64,000 nt of DNA from Enterobacter asburiae. Lineage in GTDB: Bacteria > Pseudomonadota > Gammaproteobacteria > Enterobacterales > Enterobacteriaceae. The position numbers and the translations under genes are program-made. The stretch is taken from positions 62,001 to 126,000 of the forward strand of contig NZ_VRKN01000002.1 of assembly GCF_008080435.1 (NCBI RefSeq), in the 5' to 3' direction. The stretch's first letter is position 1. Each line of letters starts with the position of its first letter. A model generated the notes under the pieces. The model made no database searches, was not told the origin of the DNA, and saw nothing but the letters and a program-made list of their open reading frames with translations. Shown here piece after piece: positions 8,088 to 16,635 of the stretch.

Positions 8088-10007
8088 TTAACTTACTTTT
8101 TCATTCCAGAGTAAATCGCAGATACCGTCGGTTGGATTGAACGCTGCAGGTGCCTGCAACAGTATCTCACGCACGCGTTCGTAGTCGAACTCACAGCAGG
8201 CGTTGTCGAGGTCGTGGAGAATAATGCTCATCTCACTCCATGGCAACATCACTTCATTAGCGGTCCTGATACGTGGGTGCTGTGTTGTAGATACATTGTC
8301 GCCGATAAGCAACTCTTCATACAGTTTCTCACCCGGACGCAGACCCGTTGTTTTTATCGCAATATCGCCATAAGGATTTTTATCATCACGAACGGTAAGC
8401 CCTTGCAAGGTAATCATGCGATGTGCAAGATCGATGATCTTGACGGGTTCCCCCATATCCAGAACAAAAACATCACCGCCCGTACCCATGGCTCCCGCCT
8501 GTATTACCAACTGCGCCGCTTCAGGGATCGTCATAAAGTAACGTGTAATATTCTCATGGGTCAGCGTCACAGGACCACCCGCAGCTATCTGTTTTTCAAA
8601 CAACGGCACAACAGAACCCGACGAACCTAATACGTTGCCGAAGCGAACCATACTGAAGCAAGTTTTGCTGGATTCCTTCGCCAGCGCCTGCAGCACTAGC
8701 TCAGCCATTCGTTTGGTCGCCCCCATTGTATTGGTAGGCCGCACGGCTTTATCGGTCGAAATTAAGACAAAGTTTTCTACACCGCAACTCGCTGCAGCCT
8801 GAGCGCAGCTCAGCGTACCAAAGATATTATTGCGCACTCCGTCAAGAACGTTGAACTCGACAAGCGGTACATGCTTGTACGCCGCAGCATGATAAATCGT
8901 ATTGACGTTGAATGTGTTGATTAATCTTTCGAGATGCTCTTTATCTTGTACGTTACCGAGAATTGGGTAAATTTTAACCTGAAGATTTTGGTTGAGATTC
9001 AGATTACGCAGCTCCGAATCGATTGAGTACAGTGAGAACTCTGACAATTCGAACAGAATAAGCTGGTTCGGCTTATTTTTAATTATCTGTCGGCAAAGCT
9101 CAGAACCAATCGATCCCCCTGCCCCAGTAACCATAACCGTTTTCCCGTTGATATTACGGGAAACCAATTCCGGAATCGGTGAGACGGGATCGCGGCCCAG
9201 CAGATCGGTAATAACCACTTTACGCAACGAATCAATACGCGCTTTACCCTCTACAAGATCGACCATGCCGGGAATGGAGAGTACCTCGCACGGCAAACCT
9301 TCCAGTGTTTTAATGACTTCGTTCTTCCTGGCTCGACTGGCGCTTGGCATGGCAAGCAGAATTTTCTTCGCTTCGTATTTCTCAACCAACCATGGTAGTT
9401 TTTCCGGCGCGAAAACGCTGACCCCGTGAATCACCTGACCTTGCAGAGCACGGTTGTCATCGACAAAAGCAACAGGATAATATTCGTCCATCTGGCTCAG
9501 CGCTGGCAGTAGTTGACGGCCCGATGCTCCGGCCCCATAAATCACCACCCGAGTGCCCAGATTCAATCCACGATTTACTAACATCCTCATACCAAGCCGC
9601 GATCCGGCAATGAGCAGTAAACCGAACGAGAAATAAATGAATGGAATCGTTCTCGGCAAATAGAGATTGGTATAAAACGCTGCGATAATAAGTAAAATGG
9701 ATGATATAAACATCCCTACTGTAACTACCAATAATATTTTTGCAGTAATATAGCGAATTACGGCTCGATAAAGTCCTAATTTAACAAATATCGCCAGAGT
9801 AACGAGTATTATTGAAAATATAAACAACCAATGCTCCGTACTATATATTGGAGTCATTGAATCAATACGCACCCAAAATGCAAACCAAAATGCACATAAG
9901 AGCAGTACAACATCTATGGAAAGAGTAATAATTCGTTTGATTGGTCTGGGTAAAGATATTAAATAATTTAGCATACTAAAAACTGGTCGCCTCGTTAAAG
10001 CTTGCAT
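8088..10007 (-). CDS. WbpM-like UDP-GlcNAc 4,6-dehydratase (membrane form)
   Basis: A 639-residue protein of the WbpM/WbcP/PglF family. Four membrane segments fill roughly residues 25-140. A first Rossmann region follows with GAGASG at 158-163. The catalytic SDR domain has TGAGGSIG at 294-301, STDKAVRPTN near 417-426 and MGATK at 428-432, where Met replaces the usual catalytic Tyr, as in this family. These enzymes make UDP-2-acetamido-2,6-dideoxy-4-keto-hexose from UDP-GlcNAc at the inner membrane. With the WbpV-like reductase the product would be UDP-QuiNAc or UDP-FucNAc. The ATG at 10007 is five bases after the acyltransferase stop; an alternative ATG at 9974 would give a start MLNYLISLPR, and neither has a strong ribosome site. 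Confidence 0.9.
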   Translation of the reverse strand: MQALTRRPVFSMLNYLISLPRPIKRIITLSIDVVLLLCAFWFAFWVRIDSMTPIYSTEHWLFIFSIILVTLAIFVKLGLYRAVIRYITAKILLVVTVGMFISSILLIIAAFYTNLYLPRTIPFIYFSFGLLLIAGSRLGMRMLVNRGLNLGTRVVIYGAGASGRQLLPALSQMDEYYPVAFVDDNRALQGQVIHGVSVFAPEKLPWLVEKYEAKKILLAMPSASRARKNEVIKTLEGLPCEVLSIPGMVDLVEGKARIDSLRKVVITDLLGRDPVSPIPELVSRNINGKTVMVTGAGGSIGSELCRQIIKNKPNQLILFELSEFSLYSIDSELRNLNLNQNLQVKIYPILGNVQDKEHLERLINTFNVNTIYHAAAYKHVPLVEFNVLDGVRNNIFGTLSCAQAAASCGVENFVLISTDKAVRPTNTMGATKRMAELVLQALAKESSKTCFSMVRFGNVLGSSGSVVPLFEKQIAAGGPVTLTHENITRYFMTIPEAAQLVIQAGAMGTGGDVFVLDMGEPVKIIDLAHRMITLQGLTVRDDKNPYGDIAIKTTGLRPGEKLYEELLIGDNVSTTQHPRIRTANEVMLPWSEMSIILHDLDNACCEFDYERVREILLQAPAAFNPTDGICDLLWNEKVS

Positions 10008-10012
10008 TCAGT

Positions 10013-10573
10013 TTATAAAATAGTACCAGCAGGACACACTGAGTCATCATCTACTTTTGTATTATAACCACCCACTGAGCCCACCTGCAGAAATGCCGAT
10101 TTTCCAATAACAGCACCTCCAGCAAGATGTACACCGACCCCTAAGTGAGCAAAGTCGCCTAGAGTACAATCATGATCTACTGTCGAATGGCTATTTACGA
10201 TCGTACCCGCACCTAATTTCACATTGGCACCAACCACTGCACCGGCTAATACGACAGAGCCGTTAGCGATTACCGCCGATGGACTGACAAATGCAAAGGG
10301 ATGTATAAGTGTTACGGGATGAATACCTAAGCTGATAATCTGCTGATAGAGCTGTTCTCTGACTTTATTATTTCCAATACCAATCGCTACATGACTGGCC
10401 TTTTCGATATGTAAATGTAGTTCTGAAATTTTTCCAATAATGAGTTTGTTTGTGTCATGAATGGGGGATGCATTATCGTCAAGAAAAACGATATCCGTAT
10501 ATCCCAGCATTCTCGCCATCTCGCAGAGTGTACGCCCATGACCACCTGCCCCCAAAATCATTAAGTTATGCAT
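10013..10573 (-). CDS. NeuD/PglD-like sugar O- or N-acyltransferase
   Basis: From ATG 10573 the protein is 186 residues. It opens MHNLMILGAGGHGRTLCEMA, where the GAGGHGR loop (8-14) begins the small Rossmann-like N-terminal domain of the NeuD/PglD family, and continues into left-handed beta-helix hexapeptide repeats from about residue 88 (SAVIANGSVVLAGAVVGANV), with STVDHDCTLGDFAHLG carrying the catalytic histidine. It should transfer an acetyl group from acetyl-CoA to a sugar or sugar nucleotide. The start overlaps the WbpL-like gene by eight bases and has GAGAG upstream; a longer frame begins at 10627. The C-terminus ends soon after the last coil and is slightly short for the family. No aminotransferase is visible, so a PglD role is not supported. 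Confidence 0.82.
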   Translation of the reverse strand: MHNLMILGAGGHGRTLCEMARMLGYTDIVFLDDNASPIHDTNKLIIGKISELHLHIEKASHVAIGIGNNKVREQLYQQIISLGIHPVTLIHPFAFVSPSAVIANGSVVLAGAVVGANVKLGAGTIVNSHSTVDHDCTLGDFAHLGVGVHLAGGAVIGKSAFLQVGSVGGYNTKVDDDSVCPAGTIL

Positions 10574-11609
10574 TGACGTTACTCTCTTTGTCTTTAACGC
10601 CTGCACCACATTTGAGTGCAACAGCAAAAAGCGGGAGCCAGGCGATAATCAGCCCAACAACACCATCAATTCTGGCAGAGGCAATAAGAAAGGCGATCGG
10701 GAAGATCCACAGCAGGTTGACTGCAATCGCCATCATTGTCACCGGAACGTGGCTGCCATATTTTCTGGCAAGGATTTGATAGCCATGGCTGGCGTGCGCT
10801 TCATAGACTTTCTTGCCCGCCACAACTCTCCGCAGCAACGTGGTAGTGGCATCGACGATAAATACGCCCAGCAGGCATATCTCTGCAATAAAGAAATGCG
10901 TATCTACTTTCGCAATATGGAGGATCATCAACCCGATAGTTATCCCAAGGAAACCACTCCCGGCATCGCCCATGAAGATTTTCGCTACCGGGAAGTTCCA
11001 GACAATAAAGCCGGCCGCGGCACCGATAAGTGCAAGCGTTAGCGGATAAATACTTCCAGGCGCGTCAGCGTACTGGTTTACAACAATCAACACCGCACTA
11101 CATGCGGCAAATGTGATTGCCTCTGCGCTAGCTAAGCCATTAATCCCATCCATGAAATTATATAAATTCAGCATCCAGACCAGATAAACACAGCCCAAAA
11201 TCATGCCAATCCAGGATAAGGAAAGATCGTAACCAAACAGCGTAATTATAGGAAAAGAGCCTAAGAAATAGATGCCAATTGCCGCAGCCAGAAAATGCAT
11301 CAATAGACGCCAGCGAGCCGCGATATGACCATGATCATCAAGAAAACCGATGATGGCAACAATTAACCCAGGAATAAACAACCCCAGGAAGCTATCCAAT
11401 GCCAGCGCACGGCTGAAATAAAACCATATTAACGCCGCCAGGAGCGTCAGGACGATAGCCACCCCGCCACCCCGCGGCGTCGGCACAGAATGCGAACTCC
11501 GCTGGTTCGGACGGTCGATAACGTTATGCTTAATGGCATAACCGCGTAACCCCCAGGTCAGCGCGCATGACACTAAAAAAGCGAATATCACAATTCCAAA
11601 ATTCATCAT
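10566..11609 (-). CDS. WbpL/WbcO-like polyprenyl-phosphate sugar-1-phosphate transferase
   Basis: This 347-residue membrane protein belongs to the MraY/WecA superfamily, WbpL branch. It opens with a membrane helix followed by DRPNQRSSHSVPTPRGGG (residues 32-49), then FLDDHG at 89-94, NLYNFMDG at 148-155, MGDAGSGF at 213-220 and EAHASHGYQ near 270-278. About ten membrane segments are seen. It should load the first sugar 1-phosphate, probably a 6-deoxy-HexNAc, onto undecaprenyl phosphate and so start the O-unit. Its start shares one base with the WbpV-like stop (TAATG); a second ATG follows directly at 11606. The neighbours that make UDP-6-deoxy-HexNAc support a WbpL-like, not WecA-like, donor. 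Confidence 0.9.
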   Translation of the reverse strand: MMNFGIVIFAFLVSCALTWGLRGYAIKHNVIDRPNQRSSHSVPTPRGGGVAIVLTLLAALIWFYFSRALALDSFLGLFIPGLIVAIIGFLDDHGHIAARWRLLMHFLAAAIGIYFLGSFPIITLFGYDLSLSWIGMILGCVYLVWMLNLYNFMDGINGLASAEAITFAACSAVLIVVNQYADAPGSIYPLTLALIGAAAGFIVWNFPVAKIFMGDAGSGFLGITIGLMILHIAKVDTHFFIAEICLLGVFIVDATTTLLRRVVAGKKVYEAHASHGYQILARKYGSHVPVTMMAIAVNLLWIFPIAFLIASARIDGVVGLIIAWLPLFAVALKCGAGVKDKESNVNA

Positions 11610-12553
11610 TATTTATTACCTTCGATATAATACTTCGCCGTTTTTTTCATAGTTTCATGAAGCGTTATCGGGGGTGTCCAGTGCAAATGTTCCCGCGACT
11701 TGGTGGCGTCGACTTCCAGATTGCCAAATAATTGATCGTAAATTCCACCTTTACCAACAGCAGATAGCAATATCTTCAGGATAACCGTAGGGAAATAGAT
11801 AACTTTCGCTTTAATGCCCATACCTGAAGCAAAGGCATTAATCATATCTTCTGTAGAAGGCCGTTCCACATCTGCGAGTAAATAGAGTTGATTTTTTGAT
11901 TTTTCATTAACAACACATTCATTGATAAAGCTGACGACATTATCCAGTGACACGAGTGCCCGCTTGTTCCTGACATTTTTAAATGGCAACGGCAGGTTCT
12001 TAGACACCAGTTTTAAAAGACGCTGTATATTACCCGGTGCATTTTCACCACAAATTAATGCAGGACGGACAATGGTGATCGCCATATCAGTTTCTGCGAA
12101 GTTTTTAAGCAGACTCTGCTCAGCTTCTAGCTTGGAAATAGCGTAGTCAGAGGTTGGCCGGGGCTCCGACGCTTCAGAAAAAGGGCTCCCCGAAGTGGCA
12201 TTACCGTTGACACCGATCGAGCTTACGAAAATAAAATGCTTTATACCGCTGGTCGCGGCATCTGTCGCTAATTTCATGGTCGCGTCATGATTAACCCGAC
12301 GAAATTCTGCCAAAGCATCCTGTGCATCATCATTAAGGATATGTGCCCTTCCCGCAGTATGAATGACAGTATCGCATCCCTGAAGAAGATTTACCCAGTT
12401 GGTATCGGCTGAGATATCACCCAGGTTGTAAATTCCCTGTTCAGTGTTCTCCTGCTTGCGCGTTGTTAATATCACCTCGTGTCCTGATGATTTCAACGTC
12501 CGGACTAAAGCAGTACCAAGAAACCCGGTTCCGCCCGTCACCAATACTTTCAT
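11609..12553 (-). CDS. WbpV-like NAD-dependent sugar epimerase/4-keto reductase
   Basis: The 314-residue protein is an extended SDR enzyme: TGGTGFLG at residues 6-13 binds NAD, HTAGRAHILND near 65-75 and FVSSIGVNGNATSGSPFSE near 109-127 resemble WbpV/WreV-type reductases, and Tyr137/Lys141 in YAISKLEAE are catalytic. Next to a WbpM-like dehydratase and a WbpL-like transferase, it most likely reduces UDP-4-keto-6-deoxy-GlcNAc to UDP-QuiNAc (or the C4 epimer, UDP-FucNAc). A plain UDP-GlcNAc 4-epimerase role cannot be excluded from sequence alone. It is the first gene after the JUMPStart leader, which makes it the promoter-proximal gene of the O-antigen operon. Confidence 0.85.
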   Translation of the reverse strand: MKVLVTGGTGFLGTALVRTLKSSGHEVILTTRKQENTEQGIYNLGDISADTNWVNLLQGCDTVIHTAGRAHILNDDAQDALAEFRRVNHDATMKLATDAATSGIKHFIFVSSIGVNGNATSGSPFSEASEPRPTSDYAISKLEAEQSLLKNFAETDMAITIVRPALICGENAPGNIQRLLKLVSKNLPLPFKNVRNKRALVSLDNVVSFINECVVNEKSKNQLYLLADVERPSTEDMINAFASGMGIKAKVIYFPTVILKILLSAVGKGGIYDQLFGNLEVDATKSREHLHWTPPITLHETMKKTAKYYIEGNK

Positions 12554-12862
12554 CGATATCCCCTATCTGCTCTATCTGATATTTTTTGCTCGCGAGGAGT
12601 GCAGAATCGCGAGAAACTTTATAGGCTACGACTGTTCGTTCTATATTCAATTGCGAATGCCAGGCACGCTACCGCCCCTGGCTTAACAGCTACCAGTGCA
12701 CTGAGCGATGTTTGATTAAATGATTTTTCTTGTCTGGATACAGACAAAAAACTGGCGTTAATTGTCGTCCTAAACGACCTCAGAAACAAGCACAAATCGC
12801 TACAAAGCGATCCAGATTTAAACCTGATAAGTCTATGAAGTCATTTAATTTATAACAAAAAA
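12554..12862 (-). other. O-antigen operon leader and promoter region
   Basis: This gene-free stretch between galF and the first O-antigen gene holds the T-run of the galF terminator at its upstream end, an AT-rich section that should contain the operon promoter, and the JUMPStart/ops element about 110 bases before the first start codon. I could not pick one convincing -35/-10 pair. No coding frame with a ribosome site is visible. Confidence 0.6.
12665..12703 (-). promoter_or_regulatory. JUMPStart element with ops site (O-antigen operon)
   Basis: On the minus strand this 39-base stretch matches the classic JUMPStart sequence with one difference seen. It ends in the ops motif GGCGGTAGCGTG (12665-12676), where RNA polymerase pauses and recruits RfaH, which then suppresses termination through long surface-polysaccharide operons. 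It lies in the transcribed leader of the O-antigen operon. Confidence 0.95.
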
Positions 12863-12913
12863 CGGCAGTCATCATTTTGGTTAGATATCAACACACCAAA
12901 ATAATGACTGCCG
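12857..12913 (-). terminator. Rho-independent terminator after galF
   Basis: Reading the minus strand, the arm at 12895-12913 pairs with 12863-12881 over 19 positions with a single G-U type mismatch, around a 13-base loop. Six T follow directly (12857-12862). It lies 24 bases after the galF stop and separates galF from the O-antigen operon. Confidence 0.92.
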
Positions 12914-12937
12914 CTTGTTCAAGTCGTGGCAGGAATA

Positions 12938-13834
12938 TCAGTCGTTTGCCAGCAACTTCTCAATACGGGTTCTGAACTTCGCCCCTTCCTTCAGGTTACG
13001 CAGCCCATAGTTCACGAACGCCTGCATATACCCCATTTTCTTACCGCAGTCATAGCTGTCGCCGGTCATCAGCATGGCATCCACGGATTGCTTCTTCGCC
13101 AGCCCTGCAATCGCGTCAGTCAGTTGAATACGATCCCAGGCGCCTGGCTCGGTTTTTTCCAGTTCCGCCCAGATATCTGCGTTCAGAACATAGCGACCCA
13201 CTGCCATCATGTCCGAATCCAGCGTCTGTGGCTGATCCGGTTTTTCGATGAACTCAACGATGCGGCTCACCTGCCCTTCCGTCTCCAGCACTTCTTTCGT
13301 CTGAATTACGGAGTACTCAGAGAGATCGCCTTTCATGCGTTTCGCCAGCACCTGGCTGCGACCCGTTTCATTGAAACGTGCCACCATTGCCGCCAGGTTG
13401 TAACGCAGCGGATCGGCAGAAGCGGTATCGATAATAATGTCCGGAAGAACAACGATAAACGGATTGTCACCCACAACCGGACGGGCACACAGAATAGAGT
13501 GACCCAGACCCAGCGGCTGCGCCTGGCGCACGTTCATGATGGTCACGCCCGGCGGACAAATGGACTGCACTTCCGCCAGCAGCTGGCGCTTAACGCGCAA
13601 CTCCAGCAGCGCCTCGAGTTCGTAAGAGGTGTCGAAGTGGTTTTCTACCGCGTTCTTGGACGAGTGGGTAACCAGGACGATTTCTTTGATCCCTGCAGCA
13701 ACAATCTCGTCAACAATGTACTGAATCATTGGTTTGTCGACGATCGGCAGCATCTCTTTAGGAATGGCTTTTGTGGCTGGCAGCATATGCATGCCCAAGC
13801 CTGCTACCGGAATGACTGCTTTCAAATTAATCAT
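12938..13834 (-). CDS. galF: GalF, UTP-glucose-1-phosphate uridylyltransferase-like protein
   Basis: GalF is a paralogue of GalU and marks the 5' flank of O-antigen and capsule loci in enterics. It is held to modulate UDP-glucose synthesis and has little activity of its own in E. coli. The start is placed at ATG 13834 ([25 protein letters not shown]), giving 298 residues, near the E. coli length; the GTG at 13846 would add four codons and sits in the ribosome-binding stretch AAGGTGGAAG. The opening has [11 protein letters not shown] in place of the GLGTRMLPATK of GalU, the known mark of Gal[25 protein letters not shown] lies in the middle. It stands alone between wcaM and the O-antigen leader and has its own terminator. 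Confidence 0.96.
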   Translation of the reverse strand: MINLKAVIPVAGLGMHMLPATKAIPKEMLPIVDKPMIQYIVDEIVAAGIKEIVLVTHSSKNAVENHFDTSYELEALLELRVKRQLLAEVQSICPPGVTIMNVRQAQPLGLGHSILCARPVVGDNPFIVVLPDIIIDTASADPLRYNLAAMVARFNETGRSQVLAKRMKGDLSEYSVIQTKEVLETEGQVSRIVEFIEKPDQPQTLDSDMMAVGRYVLNADIWAELEKTEPGAWDRIQLTDAIAGLAKKQSVDAMLMTGDSYDCGKKMGYMQAFVNYGLRNLKEGAKFRTRIEKLLAND

Positions 13835-13996
13835 TATTTCTTCCACCTTAAAATGGTTGACGAATTATAGCTCTTAAACCTGTTTTCGCCAGCATGATTT
13901 GCCGTAATCCTGGAGCAATGTTACGCCTTCGCATCACAAATTTCTGTAGTTGTAATCTGAGTCGATCGCGCTTTTATGCCAGGAATAGTCTCAAAA

Positions 13997-14017
13997 CAGA
14001 TAATTGTCGATTATCTG
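13997..14017 (-). terminator. Candidate weak terminator at the end of wcaM
   Basis: On the minus strand CAGATAAT and ATTATCTG form an eight-pair stem around a five-base loop, followed by TTTTGAG. The first arm contains the wcaM stop codon. The stem is AT-rich and the T-run short, so it may be only partly effective. Confidence 0.5.
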
Positions 14018-15402
14018 TGCGGAAGCGCAAAGTTCAGCCTTTCCACATTCACCACCTGCTGGTCGACCCGGTCAATATCCACCGAGCTTTGCCCCTTCTC
14101 ATTCACAGCTTTTATGTTCGCCAGTGACAGCAACGTCTCGTCTTTCGCCATGAATTTACCCCGCACATCCTTGCGCAGGTCGAAGTTAATCTTCAGGGCG
14201 GGACCCACAGCGGCTTCCTGCATCACATTGATATTGCGCAAAAAAAGATGCTGTGGCTTGTTGTGTAATTCAAGCGTAGCCCGCTGCATTTCCACGTTGG
14301 TTATCGCCACAAACGAGGTGGCGTTACCGGATGAAATCTGTATTCCGCGCAATTTATACGCAAGCTGTCGATTATCGAGGTGAATATTGTTGAGCTTGAA
14401 GTTCTGCGGGATGGACAAATAATCGCCTTTTATCACCCCATAGCCGATTAACATTCCAGCACTGTTAACCATGTCGACATTATCAATAATGAAATTATCA
14501 CAGCCATAAATGGCCACCGTGGCGTTGTCTATTCCCGCCTTTTTACTGAAGTCGGGAGTAATATTTTTGGCTTTGATATTGCGGATAACAAAATGCTTAC
14601 CGTTTTCAACGTGTACCAACTGGCGACAGTTACTGCCGGTGATGTTGGCCACCACGAAGTTCTTGACGGTTTGCTTCTCCGGGTAGTCGTTATCGTAAGT
14701 GCTGCCGGCGAGGCCAATGCCGATGCCCCAGTTGATTTTGCCGTTGGTGCAGTTGATGTTGTCGATGACATGATCGGAGATCAGGATATTGCGATCGTTG
14801 ATGGCCACGTTCCACTCGATCGCATCGCCCTGCAGATGGCTAAATTTGCTGTTGGTGATGCGGGCGCCATCCACCTGGTTGTGGAAACCCTGGCGCAGGA
14901 TGGCATAGTTGGCCTGACTCACGCTGATGTTATCAATCAGCAAATTGCGCATTACGCTGGGTTTCTTGCCACCGATGTAGATCTGCGTCACCGGGCCAAA
15001 CCCACTCATCGCCAGACCTTTGATGACGCAGTCAGAGCCGCGAACGTCGAGCGTAATATTCTCCGTGCGACCAGCACCTTCGCCTATTACTTTGCTGCCT
15101 TCCTGCAGAACAAAGCGGCCGCGCCCGTTACCGGTTAACGCCCCGCGGATCAGCAGCGTTTTACCGTCGGGAATGAAAATGCCCGTATTGATGTTTTCGC
15201 AGGTGAGCCCGGCAGGGACCACGACGGTGTCACCGTCATTAAACGCCTGCTTAAAAGCGGCGATCCAGTCGTTATTATTGTACTGATTAACAGAGACCGT
15301 TCTTCCGGTTGCCGCGCGCGCAATGCGTGACGACAACAGCGGTGTGGCCGCCAGAACGGACAGAGAAGAGACAAAGGTGCGTCGGGTAATCTTTTTCAGC
15401 AT
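14011..15402 (-). CDS. wcaM: WcaM, colanic acid biosynthesis protein
   Basis: Last gene of the colanic acid operon, 463 residues. The N-terminus has a twin-arginine signal: [12 protein letters not shown] (residues 3-14), a hydrophobic stretch, then an Ala-x-Ala cleavage region near 28-32, so the protein should leave the cytoplasm folded via Tat. The body has many short repeats of the form [18 protein letters not shown] and NVDMVNSAG, typical of a right-handed parallel beta-helix (pectate-lyase type). Its role in colanic acid production is not established; binding or trimming of the polymer in the periplasm is a reasonable guess. It follows wcaL after 12 bases and overlaps a weak terminator. 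Confidence 0.93.
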   Translation of the reverse strand: MLKKITRRTFVSSLSVLAATPLLSSRIARAATGRTVSVNQYNNNDWIAAFKQAFNDGDTVVVPAGLTCENINTGIFIPDGKTLLIRGALTGNGRGRFVLQEGSKVIGEGAGRTENITLDVRGSDCVIKGLAMSGFGPVTQIYIGGKKPSVMRNLLIDNISVSQANYAILRQGFHNQVDGARITNSKFSHLQGDAIEWNVAINDRNILISDHVIDNINCTNGKINWGIGIGLAGSTYDNDYPEKQTVKNFVVANITGSNCRQLVHVENGKHFVIRNIKAKNITPDFSKKAGIDNATVAIYGCDNFIIDNVDMVNSAGMLIGYGVIKGDYLSIPQNFKLNNIHLDNRQLAYKLRGIQISSGNATSFVAITNVEMQRATLELHNKPQHLFLRNINVMQEAAVGPALKINFDLRKDVRGKFMAKDETLLSLANIKAVNEKGQSSVDIDRVDQQVVNVERLNFALPHR

Positions 15403-15414
15403 ACATCCTCGGCG

Positions 15415-16635
15415 TTACAACGTTTGCAGCAGGCTCGCTAACTGGCGGTTAATCACCTGCTGGTTAAAATCGGCTTCAACTTTTTGTCGGGCATTCTGGA
15501 GCACGGGCTCCAGCGCCTGCTGGTCGATGTCGCTGAAGGCCGCTAATCGGTCCGCAAGGGCCATCGCGTTATTCTCCGGTACCAGCCAGCCGGAATGGTC
15601 AGACTTAATCAGCTCCGGGATCCCGCTGTGCAGGGTCGATACCACCGGAATACCCACGGCCATCGCCTCCATCAGCGCTACCGGAATGCCTTCCATATCG
15701 CCATCGGTGCCCGTCACCGAGGGCAGCAGAAACACATCCGCCTCATCGAGCATGGCTTTGACCTCGTGGCTCGGCTTGAAGCCCGGCATCTCTACGACAT
15801 CTTCCAGCTGATACTGTTCGATAAGCGTGCGCAGACGACGCTCCCACGGCCCAATGCCGAGAATGCGATAGTGGAAATCCACCCCGCGCGCTTTCAGCTG
15901 GCGGCAGGCTTCAATGGCCACATGCAGGCCTTTCTTTTCGGTCAGACGAGCGACGGAGATGATCTGCAGCGGTTTTCCCGGCACCTTTACAGGACGGCGA
16001 GTGAAGCGCGTTAAATCCACCCCCATACGCGAAACGGCAATTTTCTCTCCCGGGCAGCCCATGTTTTTCAGGCGTCCGGCCCACAGGTCGCTGATAGGCA
16101 GCATTATGTCGCCGCGTCTGAAAAGCTGCTGATACTCCGGCGTGTAGTGGTTCAGCACTTCACGGCTGGAGATATCGATACCGTGGAAAATGGTCGCAAT
16201 TTTGCCGTTAATCACGCCCAGTTCGCGCAGCTTCGCGGCAGTGACGCCCGCTGGACCAAAGTGGGCGATAAACACGTCTGCACGATACGGCTGCGCGGTT
16301 TGGCCGCAGATGGCTGACAGGATCAGATTGCGTGACTCCGACCCATAGCGGGAAACATTCAGCGCCCGCCACGTCGGCGCGCGATGGAGCCCGCGTAAGG
16401 TCTGGCTGGCCCGGTGGCGCAGCTTGCTCAGCTTCCCGGACGGCTCATCCTGCAGCCAGCGGGTTTTCGCCTCCAGCCCATACTGGGTATACGCCGCATG
16501 GGTATTTTTGGTATCGCCCTTTTGCAGGGCGATAATCTCCACGTCATATCCCATATCGATAAACGCGGTGATTTGGTTCAGGACAAACGTTTCAGACGAC
16601 AGCGGAAATTTCAGTAAGAAGAAACCAACCTTCAT
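15415..16635 (-). CDS. wcaL: WcaL, colanic acid GT4 glycosyltransferase
   Basis: This 406-residue enzyme has the GT-B fold of family 4. MKVGFFLLKFPLSSETFVLNQI opens it, HFGPAGVTAAKLRELG lies near residue 145, ISVARLTEKKGLHVAIEA near 235 is the start of the donor domain, and the EGIPVALMEAMAVGIPVVST stretch near 325 binds the nucleotide sugar. It adds a galactose-type sugar late in assembly of the colanic acid repeat in E. coli. Its ATG overlaps the wcaK stop by four bases (ATGA). Length and all motifs match the E. coli protein; nothing is broken. Confidence 0.95.
   Translation of the reverse strand: MKVGFFLLKFPLSSETFVLNQITAFIDMGYDVEIIALQKGDTKNTHAAYTQYGLEAKTRWLQDEPSGKLSKLRHRASQTLRGLHRAPTWRALNVSRYGSESRNLILSAICGQTAQPYRADVFIAHFGPAGVTAAKLRELGVINGKIATIFHGIDISSREVLNHYTPEYQQLFRRGDIMLPISDLWAGRLKNMGCPGEKIAVSRMGVDLTRFTRRPVKVPGKPLQIISVARLTEKKGLHVAIEACRQLKARGVDFHYRILGIGPWERRLRTLIEQYQLEDVVEMPGFKPSHEVKAMLDEADVFLLPSVTGTDGDMEGIPVALMEAMAVGIPVVSTLHSGIPELIKSDHSGWLVPENNAMALADRLAAFSDIDQQALEPVLQNARQKVEADFNQQVINRQLASLLQTL

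Noticed and set aside
10574-10627. Longer start for the NeuD-like protein at 10627
   Set aside because: The added residues lie inside the WbpL-like gene and do not fit the family; ATG 10573 opens directly into the conserved GAGGHGR region and has a ribosome site.
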